A stretch of DNA of 64,000 nt from Opitutia bacterium (lineage in GTDB: Bacteria; Verrucomicrobiota; Verrucomicrobiia; Opitutales; Opitutaceae): positions 123,531 through 187,530 of the forward strand of contig JACPIS010000025.1 of the NCBI GenBank assembly GCA_016187925.1, in the 5' to 3' direction. Position numbers and translations under genes: made by a program. Each line of letters starts with the position of its first letter. Within the stretch, counting starts at the first letter, position 1. This document shows, one piece after another, positions 42,258 through 51,593 of the stretch. Below the pieces are notes generated by a model. The model was not told the DNA's origin, did not search any database, and was given only the letters and a program-made list of their open reading frames with translations.

Positions 42258-42418
42258 GCGCTCAGGAAGGGGGTTGGCCGCAAAAAGGCGCAAAGATCAA
42301 AGTCCGCCGCGGGAGCGAGCAGTCTTGTAGGGGCGTGGCTTGTCCACGCCCGTTGGGCTTCCCAGAGGAGAAAGAGAACGAGCAAGAGAAAGAGGAAAGA
42401 AAGGGTCAGGGAGTTCAT
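42254..42418 (-). other. Junction-spanning spacer ORF (54 codons) between nuoL and nuoM1; begins with duplicated nuoM start
   Basis: ATGAACTCCCTG at both 42418 and 42257; ATGA overlaps at both ends. Confidence 0.5.
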
Positions 42419-44445
42419 CGGCCACCTCCCGTGAGGATGACGAGGAGCAGCAGGATCACGAAGCCGAGGGCGATGGCGCGCAGGTAGCCGTGGGCGTCGC
42501 CCGTCTGCGCCTTCGAGTAGAATTTGCCGAGCCAGCGCAGGTCCTCGCTGGCGGCGTTGAAGCCGGCGTTGAGGCCCTGTTCGTCGGTGTCGCGGTTGAT
42601 GAGGCCGGTGAACTCGCCGAGCCTGGCGAGCAGGGCCACGAGGCCGCCCCAGACGAAGCGGTCGAAGAAATCCGAGAGGAGCGCGAGGCCGTCGTTCAGC
42701 TTGAAGACCGTGGCCGCGTAGAGTTCGTCGAAACCCAGCCGGTTGCCCAAAGCGGCGAAGACGCCCGGGGTGCGCGTCTCGAGCGGGTCCTTGGCCGTGG
42801 CGGTGGGGCGGAGGGTGCGGCCGTAGAGGGCCCAGCCGGCGCCGAGGCCGAGGGCGACGAGCAGGACGGAGAGGCCCATCAGGCCGGCGCCCTCGAAGAG
42901 AGGGTGGCCGTGCACCTCGTGTTGGCCGAGCAGCTTCGCCTGCAGCCAGGGATAGGACGGCAGGTTGACGAGGCTCAGCAGCACGGCGCACGCGGCGAGC
43001 AGCACGAGCGGGAGCGTCATCGCCGCGCTGTTCTCATGGGCGTGCTCGGCGGCGGGCGAGCGCGGGCGGCCGAAGAAGGTCTCGCTCACGAGGCGGGTGT
43101 TGTAGAAAGCGGTGAGCACGACGCCCAGCAGCGCGGCGTAGAAGGGCAGGTGGGAGACCTCCCAGCCGTGCGCGGCGTGGAGGATGGCCTCCTTGCTCCA
43201 GAAACCGGAGAAGAACAGCGGCACGCCGACGAGCGCCATCGTGCCGATGGCGAAGGTGGCGAAGGTGACCTTCATGGGGCCGCGCAGGCCGCCGAGCGCG
43301 CGGATGTCCTGCTCGTGGTGCGCGGCGTGGATGACCGAGCCGGCTCCGAGGAAGAGCAGGGCCTTGAAAAACGCATGCGTCAGCAGGTGAAAGATGGCCG
43401 CGACCCAGGAGCCGACGCCGAGGGCGAGCATCATGTAGCCCAGCTGCGAGACGGTGGAGAAGGCGAGCACGCGCTTGATGTCGTTTTGCGCGACGGCGAT
43501 GAACGCGCCGAGCAGCGCCGTGATGGCACCGATGAAGGCCACGACCGTCAGCGCGTGCAGCGGGACGTGGGCGAGCAGCTGGTCGGCCATCATCAGCGGG
43601 TAGACGCGGGCGATGAGGAACACGCCGGCGGCGACCATCGTGGCCGCGTGGATGAGCGCGGAGACGGGCGTCGGGCCCTCCATGGCGTCGGGCAGCCAGA
43701 CGTGCAGCGGGAACTGGCCGGACTTGCCGATCGCGCCGCAGAAGATGAGCAGGCCGATGGCCGTGGAGAGCGCGAGGCCGCCGGCGACCGTCTGGCCCAG
43801 GAGCGACTGAAGCACGGCCGGCTCGAGCGCGCCGTGGCCGCCGTCGTAGAAGAGCAACGTGCCGCCGGAGTGTTGCAGCCAGAGCATGCCGAGCAGCAGG
43901 CCGAGGTCGCCGATGCGCGTTGTGATGAAGGCTTTTTTCGCCGCCGCGGCGGCGGACGGCTTGTGGAACCAGAAGCCGATGAGCAGATACGAGGCGAGGC
44001 CGACCAGCTCCCAGCAGATGAAGAGCAGCAGGAGGCTGTTGGCCACGACCAGGCCGAGCATCGCGGCGGCGAACAGGCTCAGGAAGCAGAAGAACTGTTT
44101 GTAGTTCGCATCCTCCTTCATGTAGCCGGTGCTGAAGATGAAGATCAGCAGGCCGACGAACGTGACCATCACGGCCATGAACGCCGTGAGCGGATCGAGC
44201 AGGAAGCCGAGCCGCAGCGCGCCGTTGCCGAGGTCGAACCAGTCGAAGTTGCTCACGAGCTTGGCCGCGGGATCGGCCAGCGCGGTCTGCAGCGCGAGGC
44301 AGGCCAGCACGAACGCCGCGCCCATCGCGCCGAGAGCGGCGCCCGCGGCGAGCTTGCGTCCGCCGCGCGGGGTCAGCGCGCCGACGGCCGCCGCCGCGAG
44401 CGGCAAGGCGGGGATGAGCCAGAGGTGTTGGGCGGAGAAAGTCAT
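42415..44445 (-). CDS. nuoL: NADH-quinone oxidoreductase subunit L (676 aa)
   Basis: FLLDPLTAFMAVMVTFVGLLIFIFSTGYM; CWELVGLASYLLIGFWFHKPSAAAAAKKAFITTRIGD. Confidence 0.95.
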   Translation of the reverse strand: MTFSAQHLWLIPALPLAAAAVGALTPRGGRKLAAGAALGAMGAAFVLACLALQTALADPAAKLVSNFDWFDLGNGALRLGFLLDPLTAFMAVMVTFVGLLIFIFSTGYMKEDANYKQFFCFLSLFAAAMLGLVVANSLLLLFICWELVGLASYLLIGFWFHKPSAAAAAKKAFITTRIGDLGLLLGMLWLQHSGGTLLFYDGGHGALEPAVLQSLLGQTVAGGLALSTAIGLLIFCGAIGKSGQFPLHVWLPDAMEGPTPVSALIHAATMVAAGVFLIARVYPLMMADQLLAHVPLHALTVVAFIGAITALLGAFIAVAQNDIKRVLAFSTVSQLGYMMLALGVGSWVAAIFHLLTHAFFKALLFLGAGSVIHAAHHEQDIRALGGLRGPMKVTFATFAIGTMALVGVPLFFSGFWSKEAILHAAHGWEVSHLPFYAALLGVVLTAFYNTRLVSETFFGRPRSPAAEHAHENSAAMTLPLVLLAACAVLLSLVNLPSYPWLQAKLLGQHEVHGHPLFEGAGLMGLSVLLVALGLGAGWALYGRTLRPTATAKDPLETRTPGVFAALGNRLGFDELYAATVFKLNDGLALLSDFFDRFVWGGLVALLARLGEFTGLINRDTDEQGLNAGFNAASEDLRWLGKFYSKAQTGDAHGYLRAIALGFVILLLLVILTGGGR

Positions 44446-44724
44446 GAAGGGTTCTCCGCGGATGGCGCGGGTAGGCGCGGATGGATGGAGGGCTCAGCTC
44501 CCGCTGAGCCGCGGCCCAGCGGGAGCTGGGCCCTCCAATTGACCTGCTGGTAATCCGCGCTCATCCGTGAAATCCGTGGTTAAAAAATCGGCCCTGAATT
44601 GATGGCCACAAAGAGGCGCAAAGATCATCCGTCCGGCCGGTCAGGATTTCGCGTGCGCCTATCGGCGCCGTGGCGATGCACTGAGCAGGACGGACCATTT
44701 GATGTTTTTTGTGACAAATCATGG

Positions 44725-45036
44725 TCAGCCCTTGAGGCGGTTGGCTTCCTGCAGCCGGATGTTCTTCTGGTGGCGGTAGACCGCGATCACCAGCGCGAGG
44801 CCGACGGCTGCCTCGGCGGCGGCGACGGCGATGGAGAAGAGGACGAAGATCACGCCCGTGCCGGCGGCGGAGTGCGGGCCGTAGCGCCAGAACGCGATGA
44901 AGTTCAGGTTGGCCGCGTTCAGCATCAGCTCGATGCCCAGCAGCACGAGGATGGTGTTGCTGCGCGACAGCGCGCCGACAAGCCCGATGCTGAAGAGCAG
45001 GGCGGAGAGCGCGAGGCAGAGCTGCAGCGGGCTCAT
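44725..45036 (-). CDS. nuoK: NADH-quinone oxidoreductase subunit K
   Basis: GLVGALSRSNTILVLLGIELMLNAANLNFIAF; EAAVGLALVIAVYR. Confidence 0.95.
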   Translation of the reverse strand: MSPLQLCLALSALLFSIGLVGALSRSNTILVLLGIELMLNAANLNFIAFWRYGPHSAAGTGVIFVLFSIAVAAAEAAVGLALVIAVYRHQKNIRLQEANRLKG

Positions 45037-45194
45037 GAGGCACCTCCGATCTCAGACTGGCCGATGGGCCGCAAAGAGGCGCAAAAATCCAAGTCCGATG
45101 CGAAAGTTCGGACCGCGCGCCCATAGGCGCTGAGCGGACGTGCGGTGCCGTCGGACTTTTTGTGCCTTCTTGTGGCAGAAAATGCAGGACTCAT
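45033..45194 (-). other. Junction-spanning spacer ORF (53 codons) between nuoJ and nuoK
   Basis: ATGA overlaps at both ends; junction context gcgtcATGAGtCC vs gcctcATGAGcCC. Confidence 0.5.
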
Positions 45195-45709
45195 GACGCG
45201 TCCTCCTTGCCGTCGGGGTGGTCGACCGAGGCCAGCACGACGGCGCCGAGCAGGGAGACCGTGAGCAGCAGGCCGACGATGAGCAGCGCCGCGGTGTGCG
45301 GGCCCATGAGCTGCGTGCCGAGATCGCGGACGGTCAGCTCGGGTGCCTGGGCGGCGGCGGGCACATCCAGCGGCGTGCCGAGGATGGCGCCGAGCAGCAC
45401 GCCCGCCACGCCCCCGCCGACGATCAGCCCGCTGATGAAGCGGCTGAGCGAGGGGAACTCGACCGGCGGCATCGGGTCGGCCTGGCGCGTGAGCAACACG
45501 GCGAAGAGCACGACCATCGAGATGGCGCCGACGTAGATGAGGATCTGCGCAAAGGCCACGAACTCCGCGCCGGCCCACAGGTAGAACGCCGCGATGCCGG
45601 TCCAGCTGCCGATGAGCAGCAGCGCGCTGTGGATCAGATTGCGCAGCGCCATCGCGACCGCGGCGGCGCCGAGGATGAGGCAGGCGATGAGAATGAGCGC
45701 GAGAGTCAC
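45191..45709 (-). CDS. nuoJ: NADH-quinone oxidoreductase subunit J
   Basis: NLIHSALLLIGSWTGIAAFYLWAGAEFVAFAQILIYVGAISMVVLFAVLL; GTG start. Confidence 0.95.
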   Translation of the reverse strand: MTLALILIACLILGAAAVAMALRNLIHSALLLIGSWTGIAAFYLWAGAEFVAFAQILIYVGAISMVVLFAVLLTRQADPMPPVEFPSLSRFISGLIVGGGVAGVLLGAILGTPLDVPAAAQAPELTVRDLGTQLMGPHTAALLIVGLLLTVSLLGAVVLASVDHPDGKEDAS

Positions 45710-45820
45710 GGATGATTTTGGATTTACGACTTATGATTTACGAATTGGCCGGGCTCCGCACTCTGCGCGGCATGGGCGGTCGCGGTGGGAATCGTAATTC
45801 GTAAATCGCTCTTCGTAATT

Positions 45821-47092
45821 CTAGGCATAGCGGTAGGTGCGCGGGGCGCGTCCGGCGTTGAGCCGGCGGCCGAGCAGGACGAAGGGGACGACGACGACCA
45901 CGAGCGACACGCCCCAGCGGACGAGTTGCAGCGGGCCGGACCAGCCGGCGGTCAGCGCCCAGAAGCCGGCGTTGCCGAGGTTGAGCAGCGCGAGCGGCAC
46001 GAGGAACTGCCAGGAGAGGCGCGTGAGCTGGTCGATGCGCAGGCGGAGCAGCGTGCCGCGCACCCAGATGAAGAACCCGATCATCGCGACCAGCTTGGCC
46101 ATGAACCACAGGTAGGACGGGATGAACTCGAGGAAGGGCAGCGGTGCCTGCCAGCCGCCGAGGAAAAGCGTGACGCCGAGGCCGCTCAGCGCGGTGAGTC
46201 CGAAATACTCGGCCATGAAGAACAGCGCATACTTGAAGCCGGAGTATTCCGTCAGGTGGCCGGCGATGAGTTCGCTCTCGGCCTCGGGCAGGTCGAACGG
46301 CGAGCGATTGCTCTCGGCCAGCGCGGCGATGAGGAAGGTGACGAAGCCCGCGAAGCCCCACGGCGTGAACACGTGCCAGTGCGGGAGGAAGCCGAGCGTC
46401 CAGCCGCCCTGCGCCTCGGCGATCGCGCGCGTCGAGAGCGTGCCGGCGACGAGCACGACCGGCACGGTGGAGAGCAGCAGCGGCAGCTCGTAGCTGATGA
46501 GCTGGGCCAGCGCGCGCATCGCCGCGAGCAGCGAGTATTTGTTGTGGCTCGACCAGCCGGCCATGAAGATAGCGAGCTCGGTGGCGGCGCCGGCGGCGAA
46601 GAAGTAGAGCAGCCCCGCATCGAGGTCGGCCGGGATCAGGTGCCGGCCAAACGGCAGCACCACGAACGTCATGAGCGAGAACGCGACGACGATGACCGGC
46701 GCGAGGAAGTGCAGCACCTTGTCGGCCGCGGCGGGCACGATGTCCTCCTTCGTCAGCGCCTTCACGGCGTCGGCGAACGGCTGGGTGAGGCCCCAGAGGC
46801 GCGGGCCGTTTTTCCACCACGGCAAGCCGGCGCGGTTCGGGCCGAGGCGGTTCTGCAGGCGGCCGAGCAGCTTGCGCTCGGCGACCGTGGTGAAGGCGAA
46901 GAACACCCCGAACACCGCGAGGATGGCGACGATCGAGATCAGGTTGTGCACCAGCCACTGCAACGGCGCGGGGAACCACGAGACGATGGCGTCGCGCAGG
47001 ACGAGCGGCGCGCGTTCGAGGAAAGCGGCGTCCGCGGTCGACACCGCAGTTGAGAGTTGAGAGCTGAGAGCTGAGAGACCGAGCGAGCTCAT
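45821..47092 (-). CDS. nuoH: NADH-quinone oxidoreductase subunit H
   Basis: TVAERKLLGRLQNRLGPNRAG; DLPEAESELIAGHLTEYSGFKYALFFMAEY. Confidence 0.96.
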   Translation of the reverse strand: MSSLGLSALSSQLSTAVSTADAAFLERAPLVLRDAIVSWFPAPLQWLVHNLISIVAILAVFGVFFAFTTVAERKLLGRLQNRLGPNRAGLPWWKNGPRLWGLTQPFADAVKALTKEDIVPAAADKVLHFLAPVIVVAFSLMTFVVLPFGRHLIPADLDAGLLYFFAAGAATELAIFMAGWSSHNKYSLLAAMRALAQLISYELPLLLSTVPVVLVAGTLSTRAIAEAQGGWTLGFLPHWHVFTPWGFAGFVTFLIAALAESNRSPFDLPEAESELIAGHLTEYSGFKYALFFMAEYFGLTALSGLGVTLFLGGWQAPLPFLEFIPSYLWFMAKLVAMIGFFIWVRGTLLRLRIDQLTRLSWQFLVPLALLNLGNAGFWALTAGWSGPLQLVRWGVSLVVVVVPFVLLGRRLNAGRAPRTYRYA

Positions 47093-47841
47093 GTGGCGGG
47101 TCCTCCTGCGCTCGGGCGCGGTTCGTCCTGCGGTTTCAGCGCCGGCGCCGGCGCCGCAGCTCCAGGAGCGGGTGCGGGCCCGCCTTCGCCCGATGGGCTA
47201 CGGCGCGGTTCGTCCTGTGGCTTCGCCACAGGCGAAGCGGCGGGTGCGGCCGGAGTCGCGGGCTTGGCTGCTGCTGCGGCTTTCGCGGCTGCGGCGGCCT
47301 TGGCTTTCTCTTCGGCGGCTTTGCGCTCGGCGGCGAGGCGCGTGTCGACCTCGTCGGCTTCGACCGGGTGGATCTGGTGGTAGTAGCTGTTGGACTTGGC
47401 CAGCTGTTCGCGGTGCAGGAGCAGGCCGGAGAAGCGGTTCGTCGCGGCGACCTCGAACACCTTGTCCATCTTGATGGAGTCGAACGGGCAGACCTCGGCG
47501 CAGATGCCGCAGTTCATGCAGACGGAGGTGTCGATGTCGAAGATGGCGGGGTAGAGCTGCATCTTGCCCGTGGCGTCGGGCTTCTTGTCCTTGCTCTTCT
47601 CGATGTAGATGCACTGCGGCGGGCACTCCTTCTCGCAGATCTGGCAGGCGACGCAGCGCAGCGTGCCCATCGGGTCGGCGGCGTCCTCGCTGACGAGGAA
47701 GGGGAAATTGCGGTAGTTCTCCGGGAGCTGGGTGCGTTCCTCGGGGTATTGCACCGTCACCATCCGTGCAGGGTCATGGTAGCTCCCCACGAAGTTCTTC
47801 GCGGTGACGAGGAGGCCTTTGATGATGCCGGAGCCGAGCAT
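47089..47841 (-). CDS. nuoI: NADH-quinone oxidoreductase subunit I with repeat-encoded C-terminal extension
   Basis: Two 4Fe-4S motifs CVACQICEKECPPQCI and CMNCGICAEVCPFDSI; C-term [21 protein letters not shown]...KPQDEPRPSAGGPAT. Confidence 0.95.
   Translation of the reverse strand: MLGSGIIKGLLVTAKNFVGSYHDPARMVTVQYPEERTQLPENYRNFPFLVSEDAADPMGTLRCVACQICEKECPPQCIYIEKSKDKKPDATGKMQLYPAIFDIDTSVCMNCGICAEVCPFDSIKMDKVFEVAATNRFSGLLLHREQLAKSNSYYHQIHPVEADEVDTRLAAERKAAEEKAKAAAAAKAAAAAKPATPAAPAASPVAKPQDEPRRSPSGEGGPAPAPGAAAPAPALKPQDEPRPSAGGPAT
47174..47238. repeat. In-gene palindromic repeat in nuoI C-terminal region
   Basis: gcgggcccgccttcgcccgatgggctacggcgcggttcgtcctgtggcttcgccacaggcgaagc; hairpin CTGTGGC-ttc-GCCACAG. 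Confidence 0.85.
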
Positions 47842-47843
47842 GG

Positions 47844-48023
47844 CTAGATTGCGGAGTGCGGAGTGCTGAGCGCGGAGCGCCAGGATGGGTCGCGCGAAAC
47901 TGTCATTCTGAGCGCAGCGAAGAATCCAGGCCGACGCACGCGAGCGGACGTTCTGTTGGATTCTTCGCTGCGCTCAGAATGACACGCCGGAGTGAGACGG
48001 GAGGTGGTGCGACGGGCGTTCAT
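47844..48023 (-). other. Junction-spanning spacer ORF (59 codons) between nuoD and nuoI
   Basis: ATGA overlap with nuoD stop; TAG two nt before nuoI ATG; contains repeat 47901-47984. Confidence 0.5.
47901..47984. repeat. Dispersed palindromic repeat, TCATTCTGAGCG type
   Basis: tgtcattctgagcgcagcgaagaatcc...ggattcttcgctgcgctcagaatgaca. Confidence 0.9.
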
Positions 48024-49192
48024 CGGTCGACCTCCCCGAGGACGATGTCGATGCTGCCGAGGATGACGACGGCGTCGGCCACGGTGTGGCCGAGGCACAT
48101 TTCCTCGAGCAGGGTGAGGTTGATGAGGGTGGGCGGGCGGACGCGGTAGCGGTAGGGATTGGGCGTGCCGTCGCTGATGAGATAAAAGCCGAGCTCGCCC
48201 TTCGGGCTCTCGGTGCGGCCGTAGGCCTCGCCGGGCTTCGGGCGGAAGCCGCGGAGCTTGGCCTTCGGGTCCATGACCGGGCCGGCGGGCAGTTCCTTGA
48301 AGGCCTGCTGGAGAATCTTCACCGACTCGCGCATTTCGAGGACGCGCATCATGTAGCGGTCGTAGGTGTCGCCGTGCGCGCCGAGCGGCACGCGAAAATC
48401 GAAGCGCGGGTAGAAGCCGTAGCCGTCGACCTTGCGCACGTCGTAGTTGCAGCCGGAGGCGCGCAGGCACGGGCCGGTGATGCCGGCGGTGACGGCGTGC
48501 TGCGGGTCGAGGCGGCCGACGCCCTGCGTGCGCGCGAGCATGATCTCGTTGCCCGTGAGCATCGTCTCCCACTCGTCGAGGAAACGCGGATAATTCTCCA
48601 CGAGCCGGCGGGCGGCCTCGAGCCACTCGGGCGTGGGGTCGACGCGGCAGCCGCCGAAGCGCTGGTAGTTGCACATCATGCGCGAGCCGCTGAGCGCCTC
48701 GAACAGGTCGAGGAACTTCTCGCGCTCGCGGAAGCCGTAGAGCAGCGGCGTGAACGAGGTGCCGAGGTCGTTGAAAAGAAAGCCGACGAGGCAGGTGTGG
48801 TTCACCAGGCGCGTCATCTCGGCGAGGATGATGCGCAGATACTGGGCGCGGTCCGGCACGGTCAGGCCGGCGAGCTTCTCGACGGCGAGCGCGTAGGCCC
48901 AGTTGGTCGTCATCGAGCAGAGGTAGTCGAGACGGTCCGTGTAGGGCATCGTCGAGAGATAGGTCGTGTTCTCGGCGATCTTCTCGTGGTTGCGGTGCAG
49001 GTAGCCGAAGACGGGCTTGAGCTTGACGATGACCTCGCCGTCGAGCGTCACGACCATGCGGAACACGCCGTGGGTCGACGGGTGCTGCGGCCCCATCGAG
49101 ACTTCGAGCAGGTCGCCGTGGAACGGGTCATTGACCGCGCGCACGGTCGGGCCGCCGAACGGGGAGAAAGGAGTGGGAGCGGAGCCGTTCAT
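48020..49192 (-). CDS. nuoD: NADH-quinone oxidoreductase subunit D
   Basis: VSMGPQHPSTHGVFRMVVTLDGE; GYLHRNHEKIAE; PYTDRLDYLCSM. Confidence 0.97.
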   Translation of the reverse strand: MNGSAPTPFSPFGGPTVRAVNDPFHGDLLEVSMGPQHPSTHGVFRMVVTLDGEVIVKLKPVFGYLHRNHEKIAENTTYLSTMPYTDRLDYLCSMTTNWAYALAVEKLAGLTVPDRAQYLRIILAEMTRLVNHTCLVGFLFNDLGTSFTPLLYGFREREKFLDLFEALSGSRMMCNYQRFGGCRVDPTPEWLEAARRLVENYPRFLDEWETMLTGNEIMLARTQGVGRLDPQHAVTAGITGPCLRASGCNYDVRKVDGYGFYPRFDFRVPLGAHGDTYDRYMMRVLEMRESVKILQQAFKELPAGPVMDPKAKLRGFRPKPGEAYGRTESPKGELGFYLISDGTPNPYRYRVRPPTLINLTLLEEMCLGHTVADAVVILGSIDIVLGEVDR

Positions 49193-49884
49193 GGCTTGGC
49201 CTCCGTCGGGGGTGTCCGCGGCGCGGGCGCCGCGGCTCCAGCGGCGGGCGTCGCAGGCACTGGATAATGCGTCTTGGCCTGCTCGAGCACCTCGTCGTGC
49301 GGCGTGGGCTCCCACTCGAAGTCGTCGGGCGCCACGTAGTCTTTGCGCATCGGGTGGTCCTTGAACTCATCCCACATCAGCAGGCGGCGCAGGTCGGGAT
49401 GCCCCTCGAAGACGATGCCGTAGAGGTCGAAGATCTCGCGCTCCTGGAAATCGCACGAGCGCCACACCGGCGTGAGCGACGGGAGCTTCACCTGGTCGGA
49501 GCGGTTGGCCGTGCGCAGGCGGAGGATGACCGGGCCGTGGCGCAGCGCCATGGAGTAGAGATGATAGACGGCCTCGAGGCAGCCGGGCTCGGTGCGCTTG
49601 GTCTTCTCCTCGACAATTTTCGCCGGGCCTCCAGCCGGATCGGGCACGGAGACCTTCTTCACGTCGACGATTTCCTTGTCGGGCCAGTCGACGCCGGTGG
49701 CGTTGGAGCAATAGTCGAGTTGCAGTGCCGCATCGTCGCGCAGGAACAAGGCGATGTCGCGCCCGTGCGCGGCGTCGATCAGCAGCGAGTGCTCGGCGGC
49801 CGGGCCGGGATTCGTCACGAGCGTCACCGTCGCGCCCGGGAAGCGGGCGAGGAGACGGTCGCGGATCTGCTCGAGGGATTCCAT
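49189..49884 (-). CDS. nuoC: NADH-quinone oxidoreductase subunit C
   Basis: SCDFQEREIFDLYGIVFEGHPDLRRLLMWDEFKDHPMRKDY. Confidence 0.96.
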   Translation of the reverse strand: MESLEQIRDRLLARFPGATVTLVTNPGPAAEHSLLIDAAHGRDIALFLRDDAALQLDYCSNATGVDWPDKEIVDVKKVSVPDPAGGPAKIVEEKTKRTEPGCLEAVYHLYSMALRHGPVILRLRTANRSDQVKLPSLTPVWRSCDFQEREIFDLYGIVFEGHPDLRRLLMWDEFKDHPMRKDYVAPDDFEWEPTPHDEVLEQAKTHYPVPATPAAGAAAPAPRTPPTEAKP

Positions 49885-50001
49885 GGGCGGTTCAGAAGGT
49901 GGCGCGCACTGACCCCAATGCGCTCGGCAAGGCGGCGGGGGAAGTCAGCGCGTGGCGGTCAACGCGCTCCACCGGGGAAACTGGAAGGCAGGAAAGCATG
50001 G

Positions 50002-50769
50002 TCAGATTTTGCCCGGGCGGATGGCGGTCGGCGCCTGCCAGACGGCGGGGTTCTTCGTCGGTTGCAGGTCGTGTTCGCCGTAGGCCGGGACGGGGAACTC
50101 GCTCGGGGCGTCGGCGCGGAACTGCTTGGCGGCGCCGGCGCCGCTGACGCGCTCGGCCTGGATTTTCTTTTGCAGCTCGATGAGGCCGTTGAGCAACGCC
50201 TCGGGGCGCGGCGGGCAGCCGGGGATGTAGATGTCGACGGGGATGAAACGGTCGATGCCCTTGAGGACGTTGTAACCCTGCTTGAACGGGCCGCCGGAGA
50301 TGGCGCACGCGCCCATGGCGATGCAGTATTTCGGCTCGGGCATCTGGTTCCAGAGGCGGACGACCTGCGGGGCCATCTTCTTGGTGACGGTGCCGGAGAC
50401 GATCATCAGGTCGGCCTGGCGCGGTGACGGACGGAAAATCTCGGCGCCGAAGCGCGCGATGTCGAACCGCGCCGTGGCGGCGGCGATCATCTCGATGGCG
50501 CAGCAGGCGAGGCCGAACTGGAGCGGCCAGATGGAATTGCTGCGGCCCCAGTTGTAGAGCTCCTCGAGGCTGGTGAGCAGGATGCCGTGGCGGCGCAGCT
50601 CCTCCCGCTCGGCGTCGGAGATGTTCCCGGCGGCGGGGAAGGGGGTGGGAGTCGGGGCGGCGGGCCCGCCTTCGCCCGCTGGGCTACGGCGCGGTTCGTC
50701 CTGCGGTTTCACCGCAGGCGAAGAAGAGGGCGGGGTGGGAGCGGCGGGCGTGGAGGGGGTGTCGCTCAT
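50002..50769 (-). CDS. nuoB: NADH-quinone oxidoreductase subunit B with repeat-encoded N-terminal extension
   Basis: [45 protein letters not shown]-term [17 protein letters not shown]. Confidence 0.96.
   Translation of the reverse strand: MSDTPSTPAAPTPPSSSPAVKPQDEPRRSPAGEGGPAAPTPTPFPAAGNISDAEREELRRHGILLTSLEELYNWGRSNSIWPLQFGLACCAIEMIAAATARFDIARFGAEIFRPSPRQADLMIVSGTVTKKMAPQVVRLWNQMPEPKYCIAMGACAISGGPFKQGYNVLKGIDRFIPVDIYIPGCPPRPEALLNGLIELQKKIQAERVSGAGAAKQFRADAPSEFPVPAYGEHDLQPTKNPAVWQAPTAIRPGKI
50660..50723. repeat. In-gene palindromic repeat in nuoB N-terminal region
   Basis: gcgggcccgccttcgcccgctgggctacggcgcggttcgtcctgcggtttcaccgcaggcgaag; hairpin CTGCGGT-ttc-ACCGCAG. Confidence 0.85.
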
Positions 50770-50770
50770 G

Positions 50771-51142
50771 TTATTTCCACTCGAGGTGGCCGCGTTGCCA
50801 GGCCCACACGAGGCCCTCGGCGAGCAGGAGGATGAACACCAGCATGGCGGCCAGCGCGCCCGCCGGCAGGCCGGTGAAGGTGACGGCGAAGGGCAGCAGG
50901 AACAGCACCTCGACGTCGAAGATCAGGAACAGGATCGCATACAGGTAATAGTGCGCCTTGAACTGGATCCACGAGTCGCCGGAGGACTCGAGGCCGCACT
51001 CGTAGGTCGAGTTCTTCATCGGGCCCGGCTTGCGCGCCTGGAAGAGCCGCACCCACAGTCCGGCCACGCCGAGCATGATGAGCGGGAAGGCCAGGGCGAC
51101 GGCCAGGAAGAGAGCCAGAAACGCGTGGGAATGGGCGCTCAT
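50771..51142 (-). CDS. nuoA: NADH-quinone oxidoreductase subunit A
   Basis: [50 protein letters not shown]. Confidence 0.96.
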   Translation of the reverse strand: MSAHSHAFLALFLAVALAFPLIMLGVAGLWVRLFQARKPGPMKNSTYECGLESSGDSWIQFKAHYYLYAILFLIFDVEVLFLLPFAVTFTGLPAGALAAMLVFILLLAEGLVWAWQRGHLEWK

Positions 51143-51331
51143 TGACGGAGTTCCAGCCTTTGAAAACGACTGCCCGGGTTCAATGGCAAATGCCTGCTAC
51201 AAATTGACAGAAGCTGCTCATTCTTTGTGCAGAAGCCATATCACTTGCGCTTAGGGTCTTGGCCGCCGCGGCTGAACCTGCGGATCACGGGGACGTGAGC
51301 CCTCCGCGCCCGGAGTCCGCAGAGGAGATTT

Positions 51332-51399
51332 GTGGGAGGGGCTTTATGCCCCGACAGGTTCGGGAATGGTGCACTGTCGCGGCGTGAAGCCGCTCCCAC
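51332..51399. repeat. Dispersed inverted repeat, GTGGGAGGGGCTTTATGCCCCGAC type
   Basis: gtgggaggggctttatgccccgaca...tgtcgcggcgtgaagccgctcccac. Confidence 0.85.
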
Positions 51400-51593
51400 C
51401 TCCCGGCCGCGCGGTCCGGCCCTGCAGCGGCGGTCTATGACCGCCGGCAGGCCCTCCGCCCTCGTGCCGCTACATTCCGCTCCGGCCTCGTCCCCGCGAC
51501 ACGCCAAGAAATGGCAAGCATTCGTCAACCGGAGAGCAGAAGCCCGCGCCGTCCGCGGCTATAGTGGTTGCTCAACTCACCCAGGAAACATCC

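Noticed and set aside
42340-44553. 737-aa + strand ORF over nuoL
   Set aside because: Antisense to a clear NuoL; Glu/Gln/Arg/Gly-rich artefact.
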